Positions 41,879 through 53,929 are shown, counted from the stretch's first letter. The stretch: DNA of 64,000 nt from Boothiomyces macroporosus (GCA_027604185.1 JADGKB010000011.1:124001-188000); one strand, 5' to 3'. Numbers and translations are program-made. Notes: generated by a model from the sequence alone, not told the origin.

Positions 41879-44443
41879 TTACTTTCCAGGCGATCCAACA
41901 TTCCCGGGCGACATTAGTGGTGACAAAAATACTTCGGTTGAAAGTAGTGCATTGGTATATATCGTATACTTTTGAAGTTCAATCTTTAAAGCGTGGTGCT
42001 TCCTACTCCAGTTAGAAAACACCAATTGACTGACTGAGTGGCTATCGCTGTACTGCAATTAGAAACAATTACCAGCTGCTTTAGTGGTTGATGAAGAATT
42101 TCATGATCATATATTTCCTGTCTAATCTGTTCCAACTGCTTGATCATACTATCCAATTGTTGCGCCTGCATTAACCACAATTACTTGATCTTTGATGGAC
42201 ACTAATCGAGCAGATATACTCTGCTCCATCCACTTTGCAAATTTCTTTTTAGCATTAGACTTGTTTGGGGATAAAGACCCAGCATCGCTAAGGATGCTTT
42301 TGGAACTAGTGTGTTTGGTTAATATACTGGACACGTTGGAAGATAGAGTTCTAGCATGGTCAAAAGATCCCTTTTCCTCAACGGGTTTAAATTCTTCAAT
42401 GATTTCTGGTGGCGAAGAGGTAATTAAACCAGCTTTGATATCTGCTTCGATTTGAGACCATCCGTAATCAGAGTTCCCTAACCCACCTCCTAACGGCTCT
42501 TTGCTTTTTCGAGCAGCCCAATAGTTTATTGTGTTGATCCATGCTTCGCAAGAATCATTGGATGGCGCTTCAAAGAGAAATACATTATTGTCGGCAAAGT
42601 GAACTGAGAAGCAATACGGTCGTGCTTGGCCATAGTCGTGAGGGGCTGCAAAAGAATGTATTAGAGATTGTATCAGTGGTTCCGAATTAGCTATTTTGTA
42701 TTCTACATCATGAGAGGAAAAAATTGGATGGCTTGGCGATGGAACTGCTTCATCAAAGGTATTAAAACTCTCGCCAATGTTGAGCGGTGAATCTGCAGGT
42801 CTGATTGCAACTTCAGGCAGTATATACTCCTTTGGTGTACATATCGGCACGTCTGATTCTTCCCCAAACGCCAATTGTGGATTTAATTCCATGTCAAGAT
42901 ATTCCTTATCTATTGTATGCAAATGATTTAATTTGTACAGGTGAAGCTCTACTCCTTCCGTTTTATGCAATTTAATAACACACCAAAATTTGCACCATTT
43001 TCTGTTTCTAGCTTTTTCAAAGTGAGATTCCAACAGGTGCTTCCTTATTAATACTCCCTCTAGTAGCACTTTCTGCTGGTTACTACTTTTTGATAGTAGA
43101 TTGGAGTGGGACTGCACCTTATTCCCCATCCCTGTACCCTTTTTCGATGTATTTCGTTCTAGCGTAGTGTTGAACGCGGATGAAAGTGTGGTTGAAACAC
43201 TCCAAGTAGAGTTGGATCTGACAATGTCATCACTTCTTTCTTCTTCTGTGACTTTAGTTTTTATCATTGGCGGCATTGATGAACTCCTGACAATTGGGTT
43301 TTCTTTTACAGAGCTGTAAATATCCTAAATCGTAAAAAGATGGATACCTTTAGCAACCCTTCCAAGTCTTTTTTCCATTTTTTGAACGATTCGGGGTTGA
43401 GCGAGACCTCATTCTTTATCACTTCATCCTTTTCAATCATATTTAGTATCAAATCAGAGGTGTTTTTCAGAAATGTCTTTGCATTCATCTTCTTGTGACT
43501 TTTTGAAGAAACGCTCACAGTATTTAAATCGGTATTCAATAATACAACTGAAAATAGTGTTCCGTATACAATGTCTCGTTGAGATTACTATCTTACCTAT
43601 GCTGCGATATATTGGATGAAACTCTGGATTGCAATCCCAATACCGTTTGGATACTTGGTAAAGAATTCTATCTATAGCCTGCGTCTCTCCATTTAAATCC
43701 AAATGTTCACATAATTTTCTGGTTAATCGAGGAATACCTAAATGCAGTATCAATTGTCACTCCGTTAAAATCAAAACATTTCATGTATCCAATCAATACA
43801 CAATTGTTGTAATCCCCCCTTGGATTAGCCATATATACCCTTTTCCTATTATACTGGACACTTTATCTTTTTCAAAGTTTTCTGCCGTTCCATTGTACAG
43901 ACTCTGTCCATATGCAATAGCTGCAGGGTCGTAACCTTCGTCTATTACTATTGGCAGTGGTTTATTCATATCTCCGTTATCTTCCACTTTCAAACCTTCC
44001 AGCACAGAGTAAATCGCGCCAGTTTCGATTGGCTTTTCCAGCATAATTCGAGGAAGCTCTACGGTGGTCATTGCTAGAATCGTTTGTTTTGCGCTCTCTT
44101 TTGAAAGAGGTACTTTGAACGTCGAAGTATTTCTTCTGGGAATAGAAATTAGTCCCGTATCCTTGTCTGTGTTTTCTTCCTTATGCTGCCGTATAATAGA
44201 TGCAATTTTTTCAACCCTTTCATTCTGGCGATTAATTTCTTTTTGAAAGTTAGGAACGCTGCTTCGAGAATCAAGACTGTTGCCTGAAGCCAAATTAGTT
44301 TGCCGTAATGTCTCATCTGCACCGATATTTTTATCAGAAGAAGCTTCATGCAAGTCCGTATCTGTGTGCCTTCTCACTAATCCTTGAGTAGTATTATCCT
44401 CGTCCGCGAAACTGGGGCGTTTTGGCTTTATTGAAGATTGCAT
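41879..44443 (-). CDS. SEC7-PH guanine-nucleotide exchange factor for ARF GTPases
   Basis: Seven exons (44443-43839, 43818-43738, 43718-43597, 43574-43348, 43324-42185, 42165-42073, 42052-41879), introns 20, 19, 22, 23, 19 and 20 nt, 2442 nt, 813 aa. The SEC7 domain is rebuilt only after splicing (about residues 195-385): YMKCFDFNGVTIDTAFRKLC, the glutamic finger in LDLNGETQAIDRIL, and GTLFSVVLLNTDLN followed by MNAKTFLKNT. A PH domain follows (about 410-600: RKWCKFWCVIKLHKTEGVEL; VFLFEAPSNDSCEAWINTIN), then a coiled-coil region. Layout resembles EFA6/PSD and yeast Syt1/Yel1 GEFs, which load ARFs at plasma membrane or Golgi. The N-terminal 195 residues are disordered. Confidence 0.9.
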
Positions 44444-44902
44444 TTCAAAAAGTCAAGTTTGAGCCACCATCATCGAGTTGAAGGTATATGCATTCCAGCA
44501 AAAGTCTATCTGTTGTATTTACATGTTGCGCAGGTGGGATTTCGTTACATCGATTTTCTTAAATCCGATTGCCAAACAAGCACTGTAATCTGATTGGACT
44601 CACAGATGGCGATTTATTCAGTCTGATGTACAACCAGGGCTAATTGAGACTCTGAATTTAGACTGTGAATGAGTTAACTGCCAATGAAGAAATAACAAGT
44701 CAGGCAAGCATTTTCAGCCATAAAGTAGTCTCAGCTGGATTCGATATACTGTAGCAGTATTATGGCTGCTCTGTGTTCGTTGACATAATGGACAGTTACG
44801 AAAATTGAAAGTACTCTAATGAACTGAGCTGCTTCGAGATTCATCTCTACAGATTTATAATTACTAACTTTATTAAGTAAAGTAGCGGTCGATTGTCTAA
44901 TG
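44444..44902. other. Intergenic stretch without a supportable gene
   Basis: About 460 bp between the SEC7 gene start and the PPG1-like stop, both on the minus strand. A 60-codon minus frame (44731-44913) reads smoothly but overlaps the phosphatase 3' end and has no ATG of its own (GTG start). I see no RNA gene. Confidence 0.4.
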
Positions 44903-46054
44903 TTAAGCTTCACTTACAGCATTGGTATCTACTGGGACTTCATCGTATAAAGAATGGCCACTACCCTGTCCAACTGTTTTCAATTGATTGATTTTTTTAA
45001 GCAAGCTGTCCTCCTCCAGAAAATCTTTCAATCGATCGTGTTGCAGTGGTTTATTCGGCTCTCTGTCTTGGATGGGACATGGACCAAACACGTTAAAATA
45101 TCTTTCCAAAGAGGGACTAATTTCCAAGATGGATGCCAAGTTACCTGCTCTGTAACAGTAATTTGGAGCAGACCAAACTGTGGATAACATATCATCGAAG
45201 AGAATCTTGTTAGTTCGGGATTACCTGGTATCCTTCCATACAAAGTTGATGAGCTCTACATATGTGGCCCAGCTGATTCATTTCAAGAAACTTTCTGGTA
45301 ACTTCTTTGCCAAACACATATCCAGCTCCCCTTGGGGAAACTGCAAAATGCCCGTTACTCTCTAATAACTCTGCAGGCACTGGATCTGACCATACTAAAT
45401 CCGCCATTGGTCCTTCATGAGGTATCTCTTTAAAGCGATCTTGATATTAGCAATAAGCTACCAATAACTCTAATTTGATCTACAGTATGAATTGAAGGGC
45501 TAGTTAATTGTTTAATACCTCAGTCCACCATGGATAGCCAAAATGGTATCGTCAATAACCACGGCCAATACTAGGTAATCAAATAGCTCTGTAAAGTAGT
45601 TCCAGACTGAATTAGCAACGATTACCACTGGAATCCCCATATTTTCGCATGCATTCTGTATAAAAGCCATAGGTTGTTGTAACTGCTCTTGATTCGTGGT
45701 TGCCTCTCACCAAAGTAATTCTGGATGGATAACGAAGTTTCAAACAAATTAAAAGTGTGATGACTTCTACTGAATGGTGTCCGCGATCGACATAGTCCCC
45801 TAGGAACACATAGTTTGTATTTGGTGCATATCCCCCGATCCTGAATATCTCTAGCAAATCAAAGAATTGTCTGGTTTAATCACAAAGTACCCATGAACAT
45901 CTCCTACCACTGTGCATGGTGATTTTATTGACCGAACATTGCTTTCTTGCACAAGCAGCTCTTTTGCTTTCTCACACAGCTCCTTAATTACTGGTGCCGG
46001 TATAAGCTGTTTTTCATAGCACTGTGATATAACCTGATCGACATCAATTGCCAT
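44903..46054 (-). CDS. PPG1: PPG1-like PP2A-family protein phosphatase
   Basis: Six exons (46054-45891, 45870-45627, 45607-45519, 45499-45462, 45439-45225, 45205-44903), introns 20, 19, 19, 22 and 19 nt, 1053 nt, 350 aa. All PPP metal and catalytic motifs are intact after splicing: GDVHGQF, GDYVDRG, RGNHESR, IHGGLSPS, and [39 protein letters not shown] and [14 protein letters not shown] point to Ppg1 rather than PP4, PP6 or PP2A. The C-terminus extends about 40 residues and lacks the PP2A DYFL tail. Ppg1 acts with a STRIPAK-like Far complex in yeast. Divergent from SNF8 with 25 bp between starts. Confidence 0.88.
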
Positions 46055-46079
46055 TGGTTCGAAAAAAGAAACTTTCCAA
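46055..46079. promoter_or_regulatory. 25-bp bidirectional promoter (PPG1-like / SNF8)
   Basis: Shortest divergent gap in the window: 25 bp between two start codons, largely A-rich with a gaaaaaagaaac run. Both genes are firmly identified and start at good ATGs, so the spacing is real unless an unseen 5' exon exists. Confidence 0.5.
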
Positions 46080-46861
46080 ATGTCCCACAGAAAAGCCGGA
46101 GTGAGAGGACTACAACACCAAAGAAAAACCAGAGAACAGTTCCAGAAAGCCGGAGAAGAAATCGCCGTCCAGCAACTGGAGCAGGTAAATTATACTCATC
46201 CAGATGAAAGTTGCCCTTGATGCGCTTAAAAACAACTTGGAACTGTTTGCCCAAAAGCACTCGAATGAAATCAAAAAAGACCCTGTATTTAGAACGCAGT
46301 TTCAGACCATGTGTGCCCAAGTTGGCGTTGATCCATTAGCTTCAAACAAAAGTTTCTGGACAGAGATGCTTGGGTTTGGTGACTTTTATTATCAGTTATC
46401 AGTGCAAATTGCGCAAGTGTGTATAGTAACTAGAGAGCAAAATGGAGGACTGATTGAAATAGGAGAGCTTATTAAGCAAGTGGAAAAAATGAGGGGCAAG
46501 CATTCTCAAGCAATTAGCAGGTAATTTGATGTAACCAAAGGGATGATGTCTTGCAAAGTTTGAAATGTTTGAAACCACTTGGAGATGGATTCTCTGTGAT
46601 AAAGATGGGACAGCGAACTTTGATAAGGTCTGTGCCAGAAGGTATTCATCACTAATCTTTGAATTGAATAACGACAATATTTTGGTTCTGGAAATTGCAG
46701 AGAAGAGAGGATACGCGGATGTAGATATGTTGATAAATGACTTGAAGTGGACAGAGGATCGTGCACAAAGCAATTTAACTACCTTGATGAACGAAGGGAT
46801 TTGTTGGATCGACGAGCAATCAACACCACACTCATACTGGATATCTGGATTGTATTTTTAA
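46080..46861 (+). CDS. SNF8: SNF8/VPS22, ESCRT-II subunit
   Basis: ESCRT-II core protein needed for sorting ubiquitinated cargo into multivesicular bodies. Four exons (46080-46184, 46204-46520, 46541-46641, 46662-46861), introns 19, 20 and 20 nt, 723 nt, 240 aa. N-terminal helix hairpin (HRKAGVRGLQHQRKTREQF), FRTQFQTMCAQVGVDPLAS, MLGFGDFYYQLSVQIAQVCI, then winged helices ending DEQSTPHSYWISGLYF; all are standard Snf8 blocks. The third intron ends in TTG: only that acceptor restores RSVPEELNNDNILVLEIAEK. Confidence 0.92.
46642..46661 (+). other. Intron with TTG acceptor in SNF8 (GT-TG)
   Basis: A 20-nt intron starting gtattcatc with ctaat branch-like site and ending ctttg. Splicing at this TTG gives V-P-E-E-L-N-N-D-N, in line with the V-P-x-E-L-N-x-D of Snf8 proteins. 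Without splicing the frame stops after six codons; the nearest downstream AG would delete conserved residues. Confidence 0.78.
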
Positions 46862-46892
46862 TATATTGCAAATTCAAGAATATATTCATTAA

Positions 46893-47560
46893 TCACATCA
46901 TCAAAAAGGGAACAACTAAACCTAGCAAATACCCAACCCTGCTGGCTCCATTCTTGTTGAATCCTGTTGGACATATGCTGTTTAAGCTTGATACAAACGA
47001 TGATACCTGAGTGCTTACTCCAGAGTCAAGATCATTCAGTCCTCCCAAAGCATTAATCTGTAAACCAACGCAAGGGATACACACATAGTTTGGATTTTTT
47101 TCTGCAAAGTCAATCAATTGCGGTCCGATATTGGCAGCTCCAATGTTTATCCCATTCTTTTGAAGAACGGAAATTTCATTCGTTAGACAGTTTGCACCAG
47201 TAGAGTCTTTTACACATGCAACTGTATTAAAAATTTCAATCCTGAATTAAAAATAGAGCACCATGAATAAGCCGCTTGTGCACTAGTCGATGGAGGATAG
47301 ACAATCTGAGTTCCGCATGCTGGTATAACATATTGTTTGAAATTAGACAATGCAGTGGAACAAGCTGTGGTACAAATTAAGTTGTTGTTGTTTAGTAATG
47401 TGGATAATTGGGATAGCGATGATACTTGTCCATTAAAGCATGCCTTTTCAAATGCGCCAGAATATTGAGTAAAGGCAGTTTGACAGGCTTGGGTCAAAGA
47501 ACTGGACGACGATGCACTAGCAGCTACAGTAAATCCAATTAGGATGGAAAGCAAAACCAT
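46893..47560 (-). CDS. Cys-rich secreted/GPI-anchored surface protein A
   Basis: Two exons (47560-47262, 47241-46893), one 20-nt intron, 648 nt, 215 aa. Signal peptide (MVLLSILIGFTVAASA), then a Cys framework shared by five genes here: ACQTAF, AFEKACF, ICTTACSTALSNFK, PACG, ACVKD, NCLTNEI, CIPCVGLQ and SICP. A C-terminal hydrophobic end (RVGYLLGLVVPFLMM) suits a GPI-attachment signal. The start at 47560 is preferred over an in-frame TTG upstream because it places the signal peptide first. Role unknown; probably cell-wall or surface. Confidence 0.78.
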
Positions 47561-47825
47561 AATTAAAGATCTTTGATTGATAGTTCTTTCATATATCAAT
47601 GCGTCTGTGCGCGCAGATATTAAAAACTAGTTCCATATATTAATTTTTATTAATTTCATTTCCGGCTTCGTCAAGCAGGTGGATATTGGTTATTCCAGTG
47701 TGGATATCCCCTGCTCAATTGGCAAATGAGCGTGATTTTTGATTGAGGCATGGTTGAGTTTCATTTTTATTTGTTGGCTCCACGCTAGAGAGGATATAAA
47801 AGAAGCAGAGGATGTATTGAAACTA

Positions 47826-48497
47826 ATGTTCTTGTTATTATTGCAACCAATCTTTGCCCAATTCGCAACTGTCAGCGATGCTACCTGTCAAACCGCGCTC
47901 AATAATTACGGTCCAGCTGTGCAATCTGCCTGTTTTGGTGGTACAGCGGACATGAGCTTCATTAGCTCGATTAAAAAGGCCACAACAGTGTGCTCATCCG
48001 CTTGCTCTCAAGCAGTCACGGATTTCCAAAACAATGCAATGACTCAATGTGCTTCATCATTCATCCTTCAAGGAGATAGCGAAACTAATGGGGTGACCTT
48101 TACTTCTCAGTTACGTATTTCAATTGCATTCACCTGCACCAAGGATCCAGCCAATACCTCTGCCTATTGTGTGACTCCTGAACTCGCTGCTGTCGCTGCT
48201 GCTGGAATCAACTTGGATCAGCCTAGTGCTGTTGGTGATCTAACAACGTTTTTAACCAGCAATCCGGCAATTGCTTGCTCTACTTGCTTGAAAACCCAAT
48301 TGAGCAATGTAAACACTCTCCAAAACATTGATCAGGCCTCTCTATCCGTATACAATATGATGGCACGGTATATTGCAGCATCATGTGCATCATACACAAC
48401 AACTGCCAATTCTACCACTGTTAACGTCAAAAGCGGTGCAAAGCAAACTGTAATTTCAGGGTTATTATTAGGCTTGTGTATTAGCACCATGTACTAG
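47826..48497 (+). CDS. Cys-rich secreted/GPI-anchored surface protein B
   Basis: Single exon, 223 aa. Starts MFLLLLQPIFAQF, a signal peptide; an upstream in-frame ATG-like codon at 47739 would bury it. The family frame is clear: TCQTALNNYGPAVQSACF, VCSSACSQAVTDFQNN, ACSTCLKTQLS, with TKDPANTSAYC in the middle and a hydrophobic C-terminus (VISGLLLGLCISTMY). Divergent from copy A with about 265 bp between starts. Several N-glycosylation sites. Confidence 0.78.
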   Translation: MFLLLLQPIFAQFATVSDATCQTALNNYGPAVQSACFGGTADMSFISSIKKATTVCSSACSQAVTDFQNNAMTQCASSFILQGDSETNGVTFTSQLRISIAFTCTKDPANTSAYCVTPELAAVAAAGINLDQPSAVGDLTTFLTSNPAIACSTCLKTQLSNVNTLQNIDQASLSVYNMMARYIAASCASYTTTANSTTVNVKSGAKQTVISGLLLGLCISTMY

Positions 48498-48559
48498 AAA
48501 TAAAAACGATTTGTTCTGAAATCTTTTGAATAATTTTTATTACTTTATATTTAGAGTAG

Positions 48560-51500
48560 TTATTTACGCTTCCGAGAGTTTAAAATTGCTTCCACAATTT
48601 CGCGAGGTCCTGGCCGATTAGAGTAATCTGGGTTTTCAGACACGTATATCAGAGTTCCTGTTTTCTTTTGCAATACAAACGTAGCAGGTGTGCTTAAAGT
48701 ACAAGATTCACCATACGTTTGTTTCCAATTCATGCCAACCAGCTCTTCCAGCGCTTTTATATCACCTTCTTTCATTTCATAATCTAGGCCGTACAATTTT
48801 GCAATTTTAAAGTTGATATCATGAACAATTGTGTAGTTGATTTTGAATTCACTGGCAAAGGTTTTGAGCTTTTGCGTAGATTCACTCGATATTGCGATCA
48901 GTTCAATATCATTATCTGCGAATATATCAAAAGCCTTGTGGAGTGTTTTCAAATAGTTGGAGCAATATGCACACCAAGTTCCTCGGAAGAAGACTAATAC
49001 CAAAGTTTTATCCTTGATTAACTTGTCAATTTCAAGATTGTCATTTGCGATTGTGACTGCTTTAAATACAGGTGCAGGCTCTCCAATTCTGTACTTTTTT
49101 CTTTCTGCAAGTGTTTCAGCTGCTCTTGCTTTAGTTTTTTCCACAGTGTTTAGATTTTCCTCATCGATTGGACTTCCCATTACAATATGCGAAAAGCCTA
49201 GCGTTATGGATTTGAAGGTTAGCTTTAAATCTGATTCAATTGCTTGCAATTCTAGTTTAATTGAAAGGTTACTTTTATCTAGTGCGGGTATTCCAGAAAG
49301 TGTTACCTGTTTAAGAGGAATAAAATTGCTGATTGAAGACTCTTTCGCTTTTGACTTGGCCAGTACATCGAGCATTTCTTTAGGTCCAGGCAGTTTCACC
49401 AAGTCCCCGTTAGCCTGGGCTAAGAGTATTCTCCCAGTCTTCTTTTGTACCAGAAAACACCCATTTACCAAATTCGCAGTCGCTGATCCGTACTTATCCT
49501 GCCAATTGATACCTATAAGGTCTTCGAGAGCTTTCTTCTCTTCGTCTGTATATTCGTGGTATAACCCAAAGAGCTTGGCTATTTCAACATCTACATCATT
49601 GATGACCTTGAAAGTGATTCTTTGTCTATCAATCTCTTCTTCAAACTTTTCCTTTTTTTCACTCGTTATGGCTATTATTTCAATGTCGTCGCCATCTTCA
49701 AATACTGACAATGCTTTTTGGAATGAATTCAGTTGGACCATAGAGTATTGGCAATACGTACCCCGGAAAAACACCAGTATTAAATTCTTGGATTGATTGA
49801 AGGAAGAAATATTAAACTTTTGAGAGTTGTACTCAAAGCTAAACGTTGGTATAAAATCTCCCACACAGACTGATTTGTGGGCATCGATTGTCTTCTCAAT
49901 CCTTTTTGTTGCGCTGACTATTGTTTCATGACTCTTCTTTTTTGAATCATCGTTCGATATTAGTATTCGATATTTTTCAAGCACAGCATTTAAATGATAT
50001 TTATGGTCCCGGTCTATTTCAAGGATTGCTAAATTAATTACGAATTACAAGCATCTTTGGTTGTCAAACCAAGTTTGGACAAGCTGAGATTAGATGCACC
50101 CCTGCTTCTTTTGGAAAGTTTGGGAGTTAAAACGACTTTCTTGGAATTGATAACGTCAACTAGTTCTTTTGGACTAGGGACTTTGACGGGATCAAATAAT
50201 CTAAAGAACAAAATCCTGAAAGTTTTCTTTTGAATGACATAAACCGCTGGAATTGTCATTATATTTGAATTGTGGTAATATCTATCCCAATCAATGCTAT
50301 AAATTTCATTAATTTTTTGAATCTCTGATCTGTTCCATTCATACTTGAGACCATACTGATTTATAATTTGATTCGAGCTATCGCTTACAACATCAATCGT
50401 CAATCCACATTCATCTACCATAGCTTGGAGTGAAGCCTTGTTTTCATTACAGACTGCAATAACATGAATGTCGTCGTTTCCTGAAATTTCTATCATTTTG
50501 TTGATCGACTTTAACTGCAAGGTAGTGAATGGTGCCCATGATCCAAAGAAAAACAAAAGAATCACATATTTTGTCTGTAATATTTCTTCCAAATCTACAA
50601 ATTCGTCTGTTACCGAAGAAGTTACAAATATTGCTGCTTGGTCACCGAGATTAGGTATACGATTGTTTTGCAGGGCATTTCTCATAAAATCTTTCATTTT
50701 GCTGGTCATAGTATTGTATTCCGGATATTTCACGAGAGTCTTGTTGAATTGATCTGTTAAAACCCCAGCCTTTTGTTTAAAATCACTTTCAATCATTTGG
50801 ATATCTGCCTTAAAAATAATTTACCCACATCAAAGTTCAGTATGCTTGAGAAGCTATCATCTCTCCTCAAGGACGATATACTAGGTGAGATTCTCCCTGT
50901 GAAATTATCATCTTTTTGAGCATTTTTTGATTTCCAAATTGCATCAATTATATCTTTGGGTCCAGCCAACTTTGAATAGTCTGGATTACTATCTGCAAAT
51001 ATGATTTTGCTAGTTTTCTTTTGAACAACGAATGCTGCTGGTACTGCCAATGAACAACTTTCACCATATGAATCCTGCCAATTAATTCCAAGGATTTCTT
51101 CCAATGCCTTTATCTCTTCCGGCTTCCACAAATATTCTAGGCCAAACATCTTTGTAACTTCATAGTCCACATCAGAACACAGCTTGAATTTAAATTTATG
51201 TTCAATGGTGACAGCCTTTAAATTTTCCTTTGTGTCACCAGATATTGCAATGATTTCAACATCCCCATCATTAAGAATATCTAGCGCTTTCTGGATAGAT
51301 TTCAAATGCGTCTAATGTTAGCTAATTCGTACCATAGAGAACTGACACCATGCACCTCTAAAGAACAACAATATAACATATTTTTTAGCCGATATCTTCC
51401 AAACGTCTACAAATTCTCCATCTGCGGAATCTAGTTTGATGTTTGGAACCATATCTCCGATGTGAACTGTTCTCTTTTGGGTTTGCTGAGCTGCTCTATC

Positions 51501-53820
51501 ATCTGCTCTCTTTAAAAGCTCTGCATGATCTTTCTTTGTAACCAATTTTTTCAAACTTTCCAAAACGGATAGCATACCTGTTTTCTGTTCCATATCTATA
51601 ATCCTTATATCTACAGTTAACCCTATGATATACTGGAGGAACTGGTTTCTGAAGCTGTATAGTTGGCCACTAAATTAACGTGTAACTTACTGCTATCAAC
51701 GGAGCTGCTTCTGCTCAAAGATTTTGAATGATGCGAAACTGGTACCTTCAGCTGACTAGTTCTACTAGCAGAAATTGCACTCATTATTTCCATTGGCCCT
51801 GCCCATTTTGTATAATCTGCATTCACTTCAGCAAATATTAATTTTTGGGTTTTCTTTTGAATGACAAACGAAGCTGGCAATGACAGCATACACGATTGGC
51901 CATAAGTTTCCTGCCAATCCAACCCAATGAGGTCTTCTAAAGCTTTAATTTCGTCTTGTTTCCATTCATAATTCAACCCATATAATTTTGTGATTTGATA
52001 GTCCTCGTCGCATACAATACTGAATTTGAAGTTTTCTGCATGTGTCATTTCATTCAACTTTTCTTTTTTTTCTCCAGATACTGCTATTATCTGAACATCA
52101 TCATTATCCAATATATCAAGAGCCTTTTGAACAGAACGTAAATGTGCTGTAGAGAATGGACACCAACCTCCTCGAAAGAAAATCAAGATTACGTACTTTG
52201 TGTTTACAATGCTTTCCAAATCAATTAGCTGATTATTTGAAGTTTGTGCTTTAAATGTTGGAGCGTAGTCTCCAACGCCATAGTAAGACGAATCACCAAC
52301 TTTCTTGGCTGCTCTTTCTTCTGCCTGTTTGTATATTTCAGTAATTTCAGTTTTCGAGGAGCTGGAGGATAAATTCTGTTTGAAATTGTCAAGTAAAGCC
52401 TTAATGGTAGATTTTTGCTCGTTTTCAACTCTTTCCAAGTCTCTCAATTGCTTGTCATCCACAGATGGTGCGAGAATGCACATATGTTGATGTTTTGCTG
52501 CAGTTTTGTTTGCTGTTACAAGGGCATCAATCACTTCTTTAGGGCCAGCAGTTTTTGCAAAATCGGAATTGACATCAACAAATACTACTTTTGCTGAATA
52601 TTTCTGAACTACATAAGTTGCTGGTGCTGCTAATGTCGTTCCAGTGCCGTAAATCTCTTCCCAGTTTTGACCAAGCAAATCCTCCATTGCAGCCACATCA
52701 TCTGGTTTCCAATTTATGGTCAAGCCATACATTTTGGCAATGTGGTTGTCTGCATCCGAGCATATCTTGTTCTTTAACTTTGCATCTTCGACCTGCTCCA
52801 ATATATTTTCAGATTTCTCACTGGATATAGCTACCATCTCAACATCCTTGTCATTAAACATTGCCAACGCTTTCTGAATAGACCGTAGATGATTTGAAAA
52901 GAATGAATTCCAAGATCCCCTATAGAAAATTAACACCAAGTTTTTCGTTAAAAGCACTTTTTGAACATCAATTGTTACTGCGTTTAGATTCTGGACGGTA
53001 AACAATGGAATTCTGTTGTCGATGTTAACTTTCAACTTTATATCATTAGCAATTAAACTAGTCTGGCTTGACTTTGAGTCAATTTCTAAATCAGTAATAA
53101 TTTACCAGGCACGGTAATACTGGCCGACCGTGTATGCAATTTTGTCAACAAATTGGATGCTTTGAATTTGGATGATCCACTACTTGGAGTCCCACCCACA
53201 GGACTACCAGTAGATGATAATGAATTCACTATCGCGTGAATGATCTCTCCGCTGCCCTGGATAAGCGTATCGAGATCCACGAAATTGCAATAAAGGTACT
53301 GCTTTGTTTTTTTCTGAATTACAAACATGGAAAGATAGATACTATTGGAAAGAGATATCTTGTACTGCTTGGCAATTTTGTTTTTCTCATCCGAGGCAAT
53401 TTTGAATTTAGAGCATTCTTCTTTTGACACGTCAAAAAGAGTGTCGCTATCGATCGACGAAATAATAAGAATCTCTGGTGCGTCGTCATTAAATATGGAC
53501 AATGATTTATGAAGTGATTTCAGGCAGTTTTTAAACTCTGTCCGCCATTCTCCAAAGTTGAAAATAAGTACTGCATTTTTCCTTTCTAATACTGAATCCA
53601 AATCAAATTTTTGGTTGGAGGTACAGATGATTTCAAATGATGGAGCCAAGTCTTTTTGCTTTTCTGATAGATCTAGATTTATTGAGCTGTCACGGGCTAG
53701 TGGAAGTGATTTCTTTGAAGAGGAGGCAGAGTCCTTTCTAGATTCCTCCGCTACGATTAGTCGATAACATACTTGTTCGATTGAACAGGGAAGTGATTGA
53801 TTTATTCCTTCCCATTTACA
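48560..53820 (-). CDS. Giant protein of seven tandem peroxiredoxin-like domains
   Basis: Six exons join in frame (53820-53106, 53085-51634, 51610-51333, 51311-50825, 50804-50049, 50028-48560) across introns of 20, 23, 21, 20 and 20 nt: at least 1718 aa. The ATG exon is not resolved; an acceptor tag precedes 53820. Each domain has the AhpC/TSA-like pattern (nxxxLxFxRGxWcxxs, xxLkSxqKALdif, IIAISsE, YGL, LEdLiGxxWqxxYG, xPAxFVxQKKT, GPKExxdai). The site that should hold the peroxidatic Cys reads GEWRTEF, GSWNSFF, GGWCPFS, GAWCQFS, GSWAPFT, GTYCQYS and GTWCAYC in order. So four domains keep a Cys, only the last is CxxC, and three have none. No signal peptide or membrane segment seen. Catalytic role of the Cys domains is inferred from the fold. 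Confidence 0.85.
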
Positions 53821-53856
53821 CTATGAATTAAAAAAAGATTTGTAAGAACAATGGCG

Positions 53857-53910
53857 AAAAATAATCACCATGAAGAGGTAGAGCAAAAAATAATCACCAT
53901 GAAGAGGTAG
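53857..53910. repeat. 29-bp tandem duplication, two copies
   Basis: The 25-base core that starts aaaaataatcaccatg and ends aagaggtag occurs at 53857-53881 and again at 53886-53910 (period 29). On the minus strand each copy contains an ATG (ATGGTGATTATTTT) just upstream of the redoxin gene, so the duplication may have doubled its start codon or leader. Confidence 0.8.
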
Positions 53911-53929
53911 GGCAAAAATCCTGTTTTTA

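Noticed and set aside
44731..44913. 60-codon minus-strand ORF after the PPG1-like gene
   Set aside because: Starts at GTG, overlaps the phosphatase 3' end, and has no family match.
48957..49796. 279-codon plus-strand ORF
   Set aside because: Antisense shadow of the polyredoxin gene; composition is Ser/Leu/Phe-rich and has no domain.
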